Numbered from the stretch's first letter, positions 17,008 to 26,927 are shown. The stretch is 64,000 nucleotides of DNA from Hyphomicrobiales bacterium (GCA_027483945.1 JAIXTM010000013.1:30526-94525); one strand, 5' to 3'. The notes: generated by a model from the letters alone, not told the origin. Program-made: numbers and translations.

Positions 17008-18420
17008 TTACACCACCGCGCCGGGGTTCATGAGCCCCTGCGGATCGAGCGCCTGCTTGATCGCCCGCATGACGGCGAGCGCCGCCGGGTCCTTGACCGC
17101 TGGCAGGAGATCGCGCTTCAGCCGACCGATCCCGTGCTCGGCCGAAACGGACCCGGACATGTCCGCGACGATCCCGTGGACAAGGGTGTTCATTGCGTTC
17201 CAGTGGACAAGGAACGCCTCCCTGTCCATTCCCACCGGCTGGCTGACGTTGAAGTGGATATTGCCGTCGCCCAGATGCCCGAAGGGCAGCGGCCGGCAGC
17301 CTGGCAGGAAGGCCGTCACCGCCGCCGAAGCCGCGGCGATGAAGCGCGGCACGTCGGCGACCGGTACCGAGACGTCGTGCTTGATCGAGCCGCCCTCCAG
17401 CCTCTGAACCTCCGACATCGCCTCCCGCAGGCGCCAGAAGGCCTGGCGCTGGGCGGACGAGGTGGCGATGGCGGCGTCGATCACCTCGCCGGCCTCGAAG
17501 GCGGCTTCCAGGATCGCCGCGGACGCGGCCTCCAGCGCCGCGCCGTCGCCCCCGGACGTTTCCGCCAGGACATACCAGGGACAGGCGCCCTCCAGCGGCT
17601 CCCGCGTTCCGGGCGAATGGCGCAGCACGACCTCGATGCCGAAGCGCGGCATCAGCTCGAAGGTCGTCAGCGTACCCGCCGCGCCGGCCTTGAACCGCGC
17701 CATCAGCGCCAGCGCGGCTTCGACGCTCTCCAGGCCGCAGATCAATGTCGACCGCGCGGCCGGGAGCGGAAAGAGCTTGAGAACCGCGGCGGTGACGATG
17801 CCCAGCGTGCCTTCCGCACCGATCAGAAGCCCCCGCAGGTCGTAGCCCGTATTGTCCTTGCGCAGGCGTGACAGCCCGTTCCAGATCGAGCCGTCCGGCA
17901 GCACCGCTTCAAGCCCCAGCACGAGCTCGCGGGTGTTGCCATAGGCGAGGACCGCCGTACCGCCCGCATTGGTCGCGATGTTGCCGCCGATCGTGCAGGA
18001 GCCCTCGGAGGCGAGCGAGAGCGGGAACAGGCGCCCCTGCGCCTCCGCCGCCGCCTGCACCGCCGCCAGGGTCGCGCCGGCCTCCACCACCATCGTGTCG
18101 GAGACCGGGTCGACCTCGCGGATCGCGTTCATCCGCGCCGTCGATAGAATGACCGCGCCCGATCCCGGCGGCGGGATCTGCCCGCCGACAAGGCCGGTAT
18201 TGCCGCCCTGGGGGACCATGGGCACGCCGTGCTCCACGCAGAAGCGGACGCAGGCCGCCATTTCGGCGGCGGAGGCGGGCTTCACGACCGCACGCGCCTC
18301 GCCCTTGAACAGGTCGCGCCATTCGCGCAGATGCGGCGCCTTGTCGGCCTCGGCGGTCATCACCCGGGAAGGCCCGACAAGGGCGGACAGCCCGTCGATC
18401 AGGGTGCGGTCGTCGATCAT
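17008..18420 (-). CDS. FAD-linked D-2-hydroxyacid/D-lactate dehydrogenase
   Basis: 470 residues, the GlcD / D-2-hydroxyglutarate dehydrogenase family. N-terminal FAD_binding_4 domain (VPMVPQGGNTGLVGGQIPPP, ASEGSCTIGGNIATNAGGTA), then the FAD-oxidase C domain with FGHLGDGNIHFNV metal/substrate motif and C-terminal SAEHGIGRLKRDLL. It oxidises a D-2-hydroxyacid, passing electrons to an acceptor other than oxygen. Start ATG 18420 overlaps the stop of the RNA methyltransferase gene by 4 bases (ATGA), indicating translational coupling, although no functional link is obvious. Confidence 0.88.
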   Translation of the reverse strand: MIDDRTLIDGLSALVGPSRVMTAEADKAPHLREWRDLFKGEARAVVKPASAAEMAACVRFCVEHGVPMVPQGGNTGLVGGQIPPPGSGAVILSTARMNAIREVDPVSDTMVVEAGATLAAVQAAAEAQGRLFPLSLASEGSCTIGGNIATNAGGTAVLAYGNTRELVLGLEAVLPDGSIWNGLSRLRKDNTGYDLRGLLIGAEGTLGIVTAAVLKLFPLPAARSTLICGLESVEAALALMARFKAGAAGTLTTFELMPRFGIEVVLRHSPGTREPLEGACPWYVLAETSGGDGAALEAASAAILEAAFEAGEVIDAAIATSSAQRQAFWRLREAMSEVQRLEGGSIKHDVSVPVADVPRFIAAASAAVTAFLPGCRPLPFGHLGDGNIHFNVSQPVGMDREAFLVHWNAMNTLVHGIVADMSGSVSAEHGIGRLKRDLLPAVKDPAALAVMRAIKQALDPQGLMNPGAVV

Positions 18421-19661
18421 GGCCGTCTCTTCACCGCTCGCTGGAACGTCGCCACGAGTTCCACGTGGCTGGAATAGCGGAACTGGTCCACCAGCGTCAC
18501 GCCGGAACACGTGAAGCCGGCCCCGATCAGGATCGCCGCGTCCCGGGCGAAAGTCCCCGCATCGCAGGAGACCATCACCGTCCGCCCGATGCGCGACGCC
18601 GCGATCTGCCTGACCTGCGCCTCCGCGCCGGCGCGCGGCGGATCGAGCACGACCGCGTCGAACCGGTCGATCTCGCTGCGCAGGAGCGGCCGCCGGAACA
18701 GGTCGCGCACCTCCGACGTCACGCGCCTCAGTCCCGTGCCACGCCGCGCGGCGCGGTCCAGCGAAGCGATGGCGGTGGCACTGCTCTCCACCGCGTGGAC
18801 CTCCGCGTTCTTCGCGAGGCGCAGCGCGAAGGCGCCGGACCCCGCGAAGAGGTCCGCCACCTTGCGGGCATCCGCGCAGGCCTCAAGCACCGCGCCGCCG
18901 AGGGCCGCCTCACCGGCCTCGGTCGCCTGGAGGAAGCTGCCCGGCGGCGGCGAGACGGCGACGTCGCCCATCATCACGGCTGGTGCGCGTCGCTCCACGA
19001 TCACGTCGCCATGGACCGAGAGCCGGGCGATATCGAGCTCGGCCGCGAGCTGGGTCAGCACCGCCCGCTGGCGCTCGCCGACCGGGCCGTGGCCGCGAAT
19101 GTCGAGGTCGAGGCCGCCCAGCGTCGCCGTCACCTGCGCGTCCATCGGCTTGGCCGATCTGGCGAGGGGACGCGTCACGGCTTCGGCGATCGCGGACGCT
19201 TCGCGGAGCGCGGGCACGACGATGGGGCAGGCCGGCACCGGCACGAGATCGTGGCTGCGCGCCGCCATGAAGCCGGCACGCCATCGCCCGTCCGCCATGC
19301 GCAGATGGAACGTCACCCGCCGCCGTCCCGCGCCATGGGCGTCCACGAATCGGGTGACGGGAAGGTCGAGCCCAGCCTGGGCGAAGGCGGCGGTGACGAG
19401 CCCCGTTTTCCAGGTTCGGTAGGCCGGCTCGTCGAGATGCTGGACCGCGCAGCCTCCGCAGGTGCCGAAAAGCGGGCATTCCGGCTCGCGCCGCTCAGGC
19501 GAAGGCGCCTCGACGGCGAGGAGCCGGCCGCGTTCGCCCGCGATGTCCGCCGTCACGGTCTCGCCGGGCAAAGCGAGGGGCACCGCGATCCGCCGGCCGT
19601 CATGCGTCGCGAGGCCTTCGCCGCGACGGCCCAGCCTTTCGATGACGAGGCGCTCAGCCAA
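18417..19661 (-). CDS. class I SAM-dependent RNA m5U methyltransferase (RlmD/TrmA-like)
   Basis: 414 residues. N-terminal TRAM domain (about 1-50, LGRRGEGLATHDGRRIAVP), then iron-sulfur cysteines ECPLFGTCGGCAVQHLD plus a later Cys (VPACPIV), a Rossmann methyltransferase with VADLFAGSGAFALRLAK, the DPPRAG motif and the nucleophile region MVSCDAGTFARD. The family forms 5-methyluridine in 23S rRNA or tRNA; which site is modified cannot be told. Its start overlaps the tlyA stop by 8 bases, and its stop overlaps the next start by 4. Confidence 0.88.
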   Translation of the reverse strand: MAERLVIERLGRRGEGLATHDGRRIAVPLALPGETVTADIAGERGRLLAVEAPSPERREPECPLFGTCGGCAVQHLDEPAYRTWKTGLVTAAFAQAGLDLPVTRFVDAHGAGRRRVTFHLRMADGRWRAGFMAARSHDLVPVPACPIVVPALREASAIAEAVTRPLARSAKPMDAQVTATLGGLDLDIRGHGPVGERQRAVLTQLAAELDIARLSVHGDVIVERRAPAVMMGDVAVSPPPGSFLQATEAGEAALGGAVLEACADARKVADLFAGSGAFALRLAKNAEVHAVESSATAIASLDRAARRGTGLRRVTSEVRDLFRRPLLRSEIDRFDAVVLDPPRAGAEAQVRQIAASRIGRTVMVSCDAGTFARDAAILIGAGFTCSGVTLVDQFRYSSHVELVATFQRAVKRRP

Positions 19662-20376
19662 ACGTGCCCCCGATCAGATATTCGAGGTTGCCGTCGCCGC
19701 CGGCGATGGGCGAGGGAATCGGCCCGCTGATCGCAAGCCCGTCCGCAAGGAGAAGGTCGCGGATGGCATCGAGAGCCGTCTGCCGCGCACCCTCGTCCTT
19801 CACGACGCCCTTGGCGACGTGGGCACGGCCCACCTCGAATTGCGGCTTCACCAGCAGGACGACGCGCCCGCCCGGCTTCACCCGCTTGAGGATCGCCGGC
19901 AGGACGAGCCGCAGCCCGATGAAGCTCACATCGGCGACGACGAGCTCGACCACCGGCACTTCCGGGCCTGCGTCGCGGATATCCGTACCTTCGCGCACGG
20001 TGACGCGCGGGTCGGCCCGCAGGCGCGGATGGAGCTGGTCGCGGCCGACATCGACGCAGTGGACGTGGGCCGCTCCGCGCGCGAGGAGGACGTCGGTGAA
20101 GCCGCCGGTGGACGAGCCGACATCGAGCGCGGTCAGGCCTGCGGGATCGAAGCCGAAAGCATCGAGCGCCGCGGCGAGCTTGACCCCGCCGCGCGAGACC
20201 CAGGGGTAGGGCGCCTGCGCCGCCAGCGCGGCTTCCTCGTCCAGCATCTGCGAGGCCTTGGCGACGGTCACGCCGCCGCTGGTGACCAGCCCGGCCTCGA
20301 TGGCCTCACGGGCCTTGGCCCGGCTGTCCGCGAGCCCGCGCGCGACCAGGAGAAGGTCGGCCCGCATCCGGCCCAT
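19654..20376 (-). CDS. TlyA-family rRNA (cytidine-2'-O)-methyltransferase
   Basis: 240 residues. N-terminal S4 RNA-binding domain (residues 4-60, RADLLLVARGLADSRAKARE), then an FtsJ-like SAM fold (ALDVGSSTGGFTDVLLARGA, VVADVSFIGLRLVLPAIL, LVKPQFEVGR). TlyA methylates ribose 2'-O of cytidines in 16S/23S rRNA. ATG 20376 or ATG 20367 may start it. Sits between xseB (20 bases upstream) and the RlmD-like gene (8-base overlap), a common Rhizobiales order except that dxs, often present between xseB and tlyA, is missing. Confidence 0.9.
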   Translation of the reverse strand: MGRMRADLLLVARGLADSRAKAREAIEAGLVTSGGVTVAKASQMLDEEAALAAQAPYPWVSRGGVKLAAALDAFGFDPAGLTALDVGSSTGGFTDVLLARGAAHVHCVDVGRDQLHPRLRADPRVTVREGTDIRDAGPEVPVVELVVADVSFIGLRLVLPAILKRVKPGGRVVLLVKPQFEVGRAHVAKGVVKDEGARQTALDAIRDLLLADGLAISGPIPSPIAGGDGNLEYLIGGTFG

Positions 20377-20396
20377 GGCGACGCTCGCTCCGGCCG

Positions 20397-20642
20397 TCAG
20401 GTCGGGTCCAGAGGCTCGGTGCCGGACGGCCTGCCATCCGCACCGAGCGTGATCTTCTCGATGCGGGCTTCGGCCTGGCGCAGCAATTCCTCGCAGCGCG
20501 CCTTCAGCGCCTCGCCGCGGGCATAGAACGCGATCGAATCGTCCAGCGAGACGTTGCCCTGCTCGAGCTGGGAGACGATGCGCTCCAGCTCCGCCATGGC
20601 CTTCTCGAAAGGCAGGGTCGCGACGTCTTCGGTTCCGGTCAT
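20397..20642 (-). CDS. xseB: exodeoxyribonuclease VII small subunit
   Basis: 81 residues, the standard size. Signature [20 protein letters not shown] then [20 protein letters not shown], a helical hairpin that binds the large XseA subunit. ExoVII degrades single-stranded DNA from both ends in the cytoplasm. First visible gene of the xseB-tlyA-rlmD-like-FAD oxidase minus-strand run. Confidence 0.93.
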   Translation of the reverse strand: MTGTEDVATLPFEKAMAELERIVSQLEQGNVSLDDSIAFYARGEALKARCEELLRQAEARIEKITLGADGRPSGTEPLDPT

Positions 20643-20703
20643 GGCGTCCTCGGCGGCTCGGTGCCTGGCCTTATCGCGCCCCGCCGCAGGCGAGGCAACC
20701 CCG

Positions 20704-23388
20704 TCAGGCCCGCGCCGCGGGCCGGCGCAGCAGCCGCTGGTAGACGAGCCCCATGCCCATCAGCGCCAGGCCGAGCCCGATGAACGACAGGGCGCGCCAC
20801 AGGCCGTCGAGGTTCGACATGTCCACGACGAACACCTTGAGGATCGCCGCCACCATGTAGCCCGCCGAGACGAGCCGCGCCGCCCGGTTCCCGCGCAGGA
20901 GCCCGTAGGCGAGGAGCGCGACGCCGATGGCGATGAGGGCGGCCGAATAAGCCCAGAATTCCTGCGGGCTGGTGCTTCGCCAGATCGACAGGACGGGGCC
21001 CTGGAACAGAAGCCGGATCTCGAGCAGCACGTAGAGCGTCGCCAGCATCAGCCCCAGAGCCGCGGCGACCGCCACGAACCAGACGGGACGCGAGGCGCGG
21101 GCGACCCGCGCCAGGGCGAGCGCGGCGAGAGCAGGCGCCAGATAGCCCGGGACCAGGCCGTTCAGCAGCGCCCCGCCGGGAACGGACGTTCCGGTGAAGG
21201 CCGGGTTCTCCAGCAGCGCGAGGCCGAGCACGGCCGTCGCCATGGCCCAGGCGCCATAGAGGACGGCGAGCACCCGATAGAGCCAGTCGGCCTGGCGCTG
21301 GTCGAGCCGTACAACGACGAGCGAGAACAGGAGCCCCGTCGTCGCGACGAGCCCGGCCTCCATCATGCCGGTGCGGACGGCGAAGGGATCGCCGTAGATC
21401 ACATGGCGGATCTGGAACAGGACAAGGAAGGTCGCGAAGACGAGCGCCAGCGTCTCGCAGAGTCGCACGACGCGGTCCCGTCCGGATGCCGACAGGATCG
21501 TCGAGGCGTACCAGAACGCGGCCGCCGGCACGCCGTAGAGGAGCAGGAGCCCGTTGACGATCGGCGTCGTCCCGACGGCGCCGCCCAGGACCGGGTCGTA
21601 GGCGAGCCGCCCGGCGACGATCAGCCCTAGAGCGCCGACGGCATAGCGCAGAACAGGGATATCGAGCCGGCGCGCCACGTGAGCCGTGCCCGCGGCGGCG
21701 AGGGCAAAGGCGACGGTCAGCGTCGCCTGGCCGAGCACCATCGTGAGACCAAGCGCCAGGGCGCCGACCGCGCCGGAGGCCGCGGCGCCCAGCGCCATCC
21801 GCAGGGCCGGGCCGTCGCCATCGGCGCGCAGGCGCGCGGCCGCCATGACGAGGGCGGCGCCGACCAGGCCCGCCATGGCGGCGAAGGGCAGGCTCGGCGC
21901 GAAGGACGCGATCCGCCAATACCCGACGGCGAGCAGAAGAAGCGGTCCGGCGGCAGCTGCCCCCGCATAGGCAGCGCTGGCGAACAGCGGAAGGCCGGGG
22001 CTGCGCCGCACGCGCAGCAGACCTCCCGCGAACAGCGCGCCCGCAGCCGCAATGCCGAAGGCGATGAAGGTCGCCAGCGCATCCGGCATCGGGTTGGGGC
22101 CGGCCACGAACGGCAGGACCGTGACCGGCTCGGCGCCCGCTTCCCGCACCACCGGCCAGAGGAACAGCGTCCCCGCGGCGACGATGGCCGCGACGGCCGA
22201 GAGCGCGGCCACCGGCGCCGCGGCAAGGGCGGTCGCCAGATGCAGCGCGAATGCGGCCCCACCGGTCAGCGCCAGCGTGCCGCCTGCGAAGCGGCGGTCC
22301 AGGTCAAAAAGCAGCAGCGCGCCGAAGGCGGCGAGCAATGTGCAGGCGAACAGGTCGGCGCGCGCGTCCTCGTCCCGGACGGCGCGGTTGGGATCGTAGG
22401 CGACGAAGCCCGCCGCGAGCGCCGTCTGGACGAGCACGTGCACAGCCGCCGCCAGCGCGAAGGACGGGCCGACGAGACCCATCATGACGCCCCAGAAGCC
22501 GGCGCCGATGGCGGCCGCGAGGGCGAGCCAGCGCCAGAGCCGCAGGCGCGCCAGCCCGTAGGCGGCGGCCGCGACGATTGCGAGATAGGGCGGCAGCGTC
22601 CAGGGCGACGGGTCGGCGGAGGAGACGAGGAGCGGGCTGGCAAAGGCGCCCAGAAGGCCGAGCGCGGCCAGCGCCGGTCCGTGAAGGGCGGCCGCCACCA
22701 TCGTGGCCAGCGCCACCGCGCCGAGCAGAACGAAGGCGGGCGCGGGCCCGATGAAGCCGTGCAGCGCATAGGCGGCATAGACCGTCCCGAAGGCGGCTGC
22801 CGTGCCCGCCGCCGTCACGATGCCGGGTATGTGCGCCGCAGGAATGCCGGCAATGCCGAGCGAGACCTCCCGGCGGCGCAGCCATTCGCCGGCGCCGACG
22901 AGAAGCGCGGCGAACATGGCGCCCAGCGCGATGCGGGCGGCGGGCCCGAAATAGCCTTCCTGGATCGAATAGCCGACGAGCAGCAGCCCGCCGAGGCCCA
23001 GCGCGACGCCGCCGATCCATACGGTCCAGCGGGTCGCGATGGCTTCCTCGAAGCCGGCCTTGGCTGAAGGCTCGGCTGCGGCCTGCGCAGGGCCGGGCGC
23101 AGCTCCCGCCCGGGGCACGGCGGCGGGCATCGGGGCGGCAATGGGTTCCCGAGCCGCTTCGGGAGGCGTCGGCAATGCCTTTTCCGGCGCCTCGGCCGTA
23201 TCCGAAGTCTCGGAGCCGGGGGCGGGCGCCGCGCCTCTCAGTTCCAGCCGCGCAAGGCGCGATTCGGCGAGCGCGAGCTTGGCTTCCAGCACGGCCACGC
23301 GGTGTCGCTGGCCCATCGCCAGGATGAACCCGGCAATGCCCATGATGGGCACCGCGAGCGCGATGAGGATGAGGATCACATATTCCAA
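20704..23388 (-). CDS. large DUF2339 polytopic membrane protein
   Basis: 894 residues. An N-terminal membrane helix ([20 protein letters not shown]) is followed by a short coiled coil ([17 protein letters not shown], about 33-50), a Pro/Ala-rich linker to about 115, then 20 or more hydrophobic segments to the end. The first of these, [20 protein letters not shown], is the DUF2339 landmark. No catalytic motif is known for the family, and the function is unresolved (envelope or lipid-linked roles have been suggested). It stands between xseB and the NAD regulator with no clear coupling. Confidence 0.85.
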   Translation of the reverse strand: MEYVILILIALAVPIMGIAGFILAMGQRHRVAVLEAKLALAESRLARLELRGAAPAPGSETSDTAEAPEKALPTPPEAAREPIAAPMPAAVPRAGAAPGPAQAAAEPSAKAGFEEAIATRWTVWIGGVALGLGGLLLVGYSIQEGYFGPAARIALGAMFAALLVGAGEWLRRREVSLGIAGIPAAHIPGIVTAAGTAAAFGTVYAAYALHGFIGPAPAFVLLGAVALATMVAAALHGPALAALGLLGAFASPLLVSSADPSPWTLPPYLAIVAAAAYGLARLRLWRWLALAAAIGAGFWGVMMGLVGPSFALAAAVHVLVQTALAAGFVAYDPNRAVRDEDARADLFACTLLAAFGALLLFDLDRRFAGGTLALTGGAAFALHLATALAAAPVAALSAVAAIVAAGTLFLWPVVREAGAEPVTVLPFVAGPNPMPDALATFIAFGIAAAGALFAGGLLRVRRSPGLPLFASAAYAGAAAAGPLLLLAVGYWRIASFAPSLPFAAMAGLVGAALVMAAARLRADGDGPALRMALGAAASGAVGALALGLTMVLGQATLTVAFALAAAGTAHVARRLDIPVLRYAVGALGLIVAGRLAYDPVLGGAVGTTPIVNGLLLLYGVPAAAFWYASTILSASGRDRVVRLCETLALVFATFLVLFQIRHVIYGDPFAVRTGMMEAGLVATTGLLFSLVVVRLDQRQADWLYRVLAVLYGAWAMATAVLGLALLENPAFTGTSVPGGALLNGLVPGYLAPALAALALARVARASRPVWFVAVAAALGLMLATLYVLLEIRLLFQGPVLSIWRSTSPQEFWAYSAALIAIGVALLAYGLLRGNRAARLVSAGYMVAAILKVFVVDMSNLDGLWRALSFIGLGLALMGMGLVYQRLLRRPAARA

Positions 23389-23459
23389 GCGCGCCCCCCG
23401 GCGGCGCGGACCGAAGCGGGCCGCTGCGCGGTGAGACTATGCGGGCGGGGGCGTCGCTG

Positions 23460-24425
23460 TCATCCCCGGCCGCTCAGCCTCAGGCCCGGCGCCGGGCGCT
23501 CCTGGATGACGTCGCGGCGGAACCGGAACAGGGCGGCCGGGCGCCCGCCGGTGCGGATCGTCTGCCCCGTCGCCTCCACGAGCGCGGTGCCTTCCACCAG
23601 GCGCCGGAAGTTCTGCTTGTGCAGATGGCGGCCTGAGATCGCCTCCACCGTGGACTGCAGGATCGTCAGCGTGAACTGGTCCGGCAAAAGCTCGAACACG
23701 ACCGGCCGGTACTTCAGCTTGGCGCGCAGGCGGCCGATGGCGGTGGCGAGGATGCGGCGATGGTCGAAGCGCATCGCCTCCCCCAAATCCGCCGGCTGCG
23801 GCTGGACCGCCGGCGCGACCTCCCGGTCGTCCCGTGCCGCTTCTGCGACGATGCCCGCCGAATAGAGAAGCTCGTAGCGCTCCAGCGTCTTCTCCTCGTC
23901 CCACGGCGCGTTCGGCGCGCCGAAGCACAGGCGGATGCGTTCGCGACGCGATACGCCGCGCCGGTCCGCCGCGTCCCCCTCGGCTGCCCAGGCGTCGAGA
24001 AGCGGCATGATCGTGCGGTCCAGCACCGGCGGGCGGCCCTTGCGCCAGTCCTCCCATGGAAAGAAATGGTACCAGGGCCGGAAGGCGGCACCCTCCAGCG
24101 CCGCCGTCTCGCGGCCGATCCGCGTCAGGGCAAGATATCCGACCGAGACGATGTGCGGCCCGGTATCGCCCGGGCGGGCGTGCCGCCCCCGGTCGCCAAA
24201 CGTGTAGAGCTGCTCCACGTAGCCGAGCGACAGGCCCGATTGCTGCGTCACGAATTCCCGCAGTCCGATCTCGAACGTGCGGTGGGCCAGCGGATCGAAG
24301 GGGCCGGACGGCAGGCCCGGCGTCGGGTCGCTGCCCGCGCGCGCGACCAGGATCTGCGGCGCGTCGCCCTGCAAAGCGACGACCGCGGCGGCAAGGCCGA
24401 TCTCGATGGGCGTCAGGTCGCTCAC
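23460..24425 (-). CDS. NrtR-like NAD regulator (inactive Nudix plus winged helix)
   Basis: 321 residues. The N-terminal half is a Nudix fold whose Nudix box is degenerate: at LREFVTQQSGL the catalytic Glu pair of REUxEExGU is replaced by Gln. The C-terminal part (about 230-320) holds a winged helix, LTILQSTVEAISGRHLHKQN, FRRLVEGTALVEATGQ. COG4111-type proteins of this shape are annotated as NAD regulators, repressors that sense ADP-ribose-type NAD metabolites. GTG 24425 overlaps the phosphatase stop (GTGA), so the two are coupled. No NAD biosynthesis gene is in the window. ADP-ribose hydrolase activity is unlikely given the lost residues. Confidence 0.82.
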   Translation of the reverse strand: MSDLTPIEIGLAAAVVALQGDAPQILVARAGSDPTPGLPSGPFDPLAHRTFEIGLREFVTQQSGLSLGYVEQLYTFGDRGRHARPGDTGPHIVSVGYLALTRIGRETAALEGAAFRPWYHFFPWEDWRKGRPPVLDRTIMPLLDAWAAEGDAADRRGVSRRERIRLCFGAPNAPWDEEKTLERYELLYSAGIVAEAARDDREVAPAVQPQPADLGEAMRFDHRRILATAIGRLRAKLKYRPVVFELLPDQFTLTILQSTVEAISGRHLHKQNFRRLVEGTALVEATGQTIRTGGRPAALFRFRRDVIQERPAPGLRLSGRG

Positions 24426-24937
24426 GGGTTGAAATCCATGGCGAAGGGCACGCCCTCGAAACAATCCGCGCCGCGTCCGATGGCAGCGATGGCCGAGACC
24501 ATGCGTCCGTGCCGGCCCAGAGCCGCATCCGCCAGGGCGACGATGAGCCGGTTCGGCGTTGCGGTGGGGGAGGCCGCCCGCAGCCGCCGCGCCAGTTCCT
24601 CCTCGTCGAGATCCGGCGCGAGCGCGCAGGCCGCCGCATAGGCCGCGGCCGTGGAGCGGGAGACGCCGGCCCAGCAATGGATGAGGACGGGCTCCGACCG
24701 GTCCCACGTCGCGATGAAGGCGAGAAAGTCTGCGACATGCGCCTCGGCCGGCGGGACATGGCCGTCGCGGGCCTCCGCGATGTCGTGCATTGCCAGCGTC
24801 AGATGCCGCTCGGGCGCGATGCCTGTGGGGCGCGGCGGCACGGGTCCCGGCGAGAGCAGCGTCACGAGATGGCCCGGCCGCAAGGCGGCAGCGGTCTCCT
24901 CAAGGCGTGACAGGGGGCAGACATGGATGGTGGGCAT
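24422..24937 (-). CDS. tyrosine/dual-specificity protein phosphatase
   Basis: 171 residues. The cysteine phosphatase loop is intact as HCWAGVSRST (HCxxGxxRS/T), with a likely general-acid Asp upstream in MHDIAEARDG. The family dephosphorylates phosphotyrosine or small phosphoesters. ATG 24937 (MPTIHVCPLSRLEE) chosen over ATG 24976 because homologues begin at this strand. Coupled by a 4-base overlap to the NAD regulator downstream, suggesting a shared regulatory purpose that the sequence does not reveal. Confidence 0.83.
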   Translation of the reverse strand: MPTIHVCPLSRLEETAAALRPGHLVTLLSPGPVPPRPTGIAPERHLTLAMHDIAEARDGHVPPAEAHVADFLAFIATWDRSEPVLIHCWAGVSRSTAAAYAAACALAPDLDEEELARRLRAASPTATPNRLIVALADAALGRHGRMVSAIAAIGRGADCFEGVPFAMDFNP

Positions 24938-25053
24938 GGTCGCCGCCGACACTAGCTGCCACGGCTGGACCATCAAGGGCGCTTTTCACGGCGCCCTTGC
25001 CGGCCCGGAGCGTCGTGCTAGCGTCCGTCCTGCCGTGAAGGAAGGAAGCGCCG

Positions 25054-25695
25054 ATGGCCGACGAACTCGTCCTCTACACCCATCCCTGGTCGCGCGGCCG
25101 GGTGGCCCGCTGGATGCTGGAAGAGACCGGTCAGCCCTACCGGACGCAAATCCTCGATTACGGCACGACGATGAAGGCACCGGCCTATCTCGCCATCAAT
25201 CCGATGGGGAAGGTGCCCGCCATCACGCATGGCGACGTCGTCGTCACCGAGCTCGCTGCGATCTGCGCCTATCTTGCTGATGCCTTTCCCCAGGCGGGCC
25301 TCGCCCCGCCGCCCGGATCGAAGGAGCGCGGGCCCTATTACCGCTGGTTGTTCTTCGGGCCGGGCTGCATCGAGCCCGCAACGACGGCCAAGTCGCTCGG
25401 CATGGTCGTTCCGGACGACAAGCGCGGGCAGGTCGGCTACGGCTCGATGGACCAGGTCGTCGACGTGCTGGCCGGGCACCTGGAGGGACGCCGGTACATC
25501 GCGGGAGACCGCTTCACCGCCGCCGATCTCTATGTCGGCGCGCTGCTCGGCTGGACCATGCAGTTCGGGCTCTTCCCGAAAGAGCCGGTCTTCGAGGCTT
25601 ATGTCGGTCACTTGATGCAGCGGCCCGCTGCCATCCGCGCCGCGGAGATCGATGCCCGGCTGGGCGAGGAGATGAAAGCGAAGTCCGGCGGCTGA
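25054..25695 (+). CDS. glutathione S-transferase family protein
   Basis: 213 residues. N-terminal thioredoxin-like domain with HPWSRGRVARWMLEE (probable active-site Ser/Arg region), cis-Pro MGKVPAI and TELAAICAYLAD glutathione site; all-helical C-terminal domain with FTAADLYVGALL. Cytoplasmic conjugation or peroxide reduction is the known family range, with the substrate unknown. A GGAAGG site precedes ATG 25054. Alone on the plus strand between divergent and convergent genes; a hairpin (AAGGGCGC / GCGCCCTT, 24975-24998) lies in its leader. Confidence 0.87.
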   Translation: MADELVLYTHPWSRGRVARWMLEETGQPYRTQILDYGTTMKAPAYLAINPMGKVPAITHGDVVVTELAAICAYLADAFPQAGLAPPPGSKERGPYYRWLFFGPGCIEPATTAKSLGMVVPDDKRGQVGYGSMDQVVDVLAGHLEGRRYIAGDRFTAADLYVGALLGWTMQFGLFPKEPVFEAYVGHLMQRPAAIRAAEIDARLGEEMKAKSGG

Positions 25696-25710
25696 GTCGG
25701 GCGGCTAGGC

Positions 25711-26310
25711 TCAACCGGCGGCGAGGGCGCGGAAGCGAAGCAGGAAGCTCTCCTGCGCCTCGCCGATGGCGCGAGGCTCCAGGAGCCGCTCCACGGATCG
25801 CGTCAGCGGCGCGGGCTTGCCGAAGAACTTGACCGCCTCCTCGCGCGCGAAGCCCGCAAGGCGCGTCGCCTCGTGGAAGGCGGCCATCCGGTCGGCCTGC
25901 TTGCACAGCTTCATCAGCGGTCCCGGCGGCTCCGCGGGCAGGCCGAAACGGACATGGATCGCGCCGGACAGGCGCGCCTCCACCGCCTTGTAGGCATCGC
26001 CCACGGCGGCCTTGAACGGCGAGATGATGTCGCCGATCACGTATTCGGGCGCATCGTGCAGCAGCACGACCAGCCGCGCCCGGGAATCGAGCAGCGGCTC
26101 GATCTCTCCGGCGATGGCCTCGACCAGCAGGGAATGCTGCGCCACCGAGAAGATGTGCGGACCACGCGTCTGCCCGTTCCAGCGCGCCACCCGGGCGAGG
26201 CCGTGGGCGATGTCCTCGATCTCCACGTCGAGCGGGGATGGGTCGAGCAGGTCGAGCCGGCGGCCGGACAGCATGCGCTGCCACGCACGGGGGGCCCTCG
26301 GCGCTGGCAT
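25711..26310 (-). CDS. HD-domain phosphohydrolase (YfbR-like)
   Basis: 199 residues. The HD-superfamily metal ligands are visible as the His of FSVAQHSLLVEA, the HD pair of LLHDAPEYVIGD and a later Asp (KQADRMAA). YfbR relatives are 5'-deoxynucleotidases; the precise nucleotide is not known here. ATG 26310 shares its A with the TGA of the tag gene (TGATG), so it is translationally coupled to Tag, consistent with nucleotide or DNA repair housekeeping. Confidence 0.82.
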   Translation of the reverse strand: MPAPRAPRAWQRMLSGRRLDLLDPSPLDVEIEDIAHGLARVARWNGQTRGPHIFSVAQHSLLVEAIAGEIEPLLDSRARLVVLLHDAPEYVIGDIISPFKAAVGDAYKAVEARLSGAIHVRFGLPAEPPGPLMKLCKQADRMAAFHEATRLAGFAREEAVKFFGKPAPLTRSVERLLEPRAIGEAQESFLLRFRALAAG

Positions 26311-26927
26311 CAGACGCGCTCCGCCATGGCCGCGCATTCGGCGTGGCGGAAGCATCCGACGAGGTGATCGTTGACCAGCCCCGTCGCCTGCATGAAGGCG
26401 TAGACGATGGTGGGCCCGACGAAGTTGAATCCGGCCTGGCGCAATGCCTTCGACATCCGGCGGGAGGTCTCGGTCTCGGCCGGGATCTCATGGCGATGCC
26501 TGAGGTTGGTCTGGACCGGCCGCCCGTCCACGAAATCCCAGATGAACCGGTTGAAGCCCTGGCGCTCCTCGATGGCCAGATAGGCCCGCGCGCTCGCCGC
26601 CGCGGCGACGATCTTGGCGCGGTTGCGGACGATGCCGGCATCGCCCATCAGGCGCTCCACATCGGCCTCGCCGAACCGGGCCATGGCCTGCGGATCGAAG
26701 CCCGCGAAGGCCTGCCGGAAATTCTCGCGCTTCCTCAGGATGGTGATCCAGGACAGGCCCGCCTGGAACCCGTCGAGGATCAGCTTCTCGAACAGCGCCC
26801 GGCTGTCGCGCTCCGGCACGCCCCAGTCTGTATCGTGGTAATGGACGTAGAGCGGATCGGTGCCCGGCCAGAAGCATCGGGCCTTGCCGTCGGGATGGTG
26901 GATCAGGTCGGGCTTCGCTTGCGTCAT
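26310..26927 (-). CDS. tag: DNA-3-methyladenine glycosylase I
   Basis: 205 residues. Zinc ligands as in E. coli Tag: Cys18 and His31 (ARCFWPGTDPLYVHYHDTDWG region) and a C-terminal His...Cys in NDHLVGCFRH. The body GFQAGLSWITILRKRENFRQ and the helix-hairpin-helix-like region match the family. Removes 3-methyladenine from alkylated DNA, starting base excision repair. First gene of the tag-HD hydrolase pair. Confidence 0.94.
   Translation of the reverse strand: MTQAKPDLIHHPDGKARCFWPGTDPLYVHYHDTDWGVPERDSRALFEKLILDGFQAGLSWITILRKRENFRQAFAGFDPQAMARFGEADVERLMGDAGIVRNRAKIVAAAASARAYLAIEERQGFNRFIWDFVDGRPVQTNLRHRHEIPAETETSRRMSKALRQAGFNFVGPTIVYAFMQATGLVNDHLVGCFRHAECAAMAERV

Noticed and set aside
24975..24998. 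Hairpin AAGGGCGC / GCGCCCTT taken as a terminator
   Set aside because: It lies between two divergent starts and has no T-run, so nothing ends there; kept only as a leader hairpin note.
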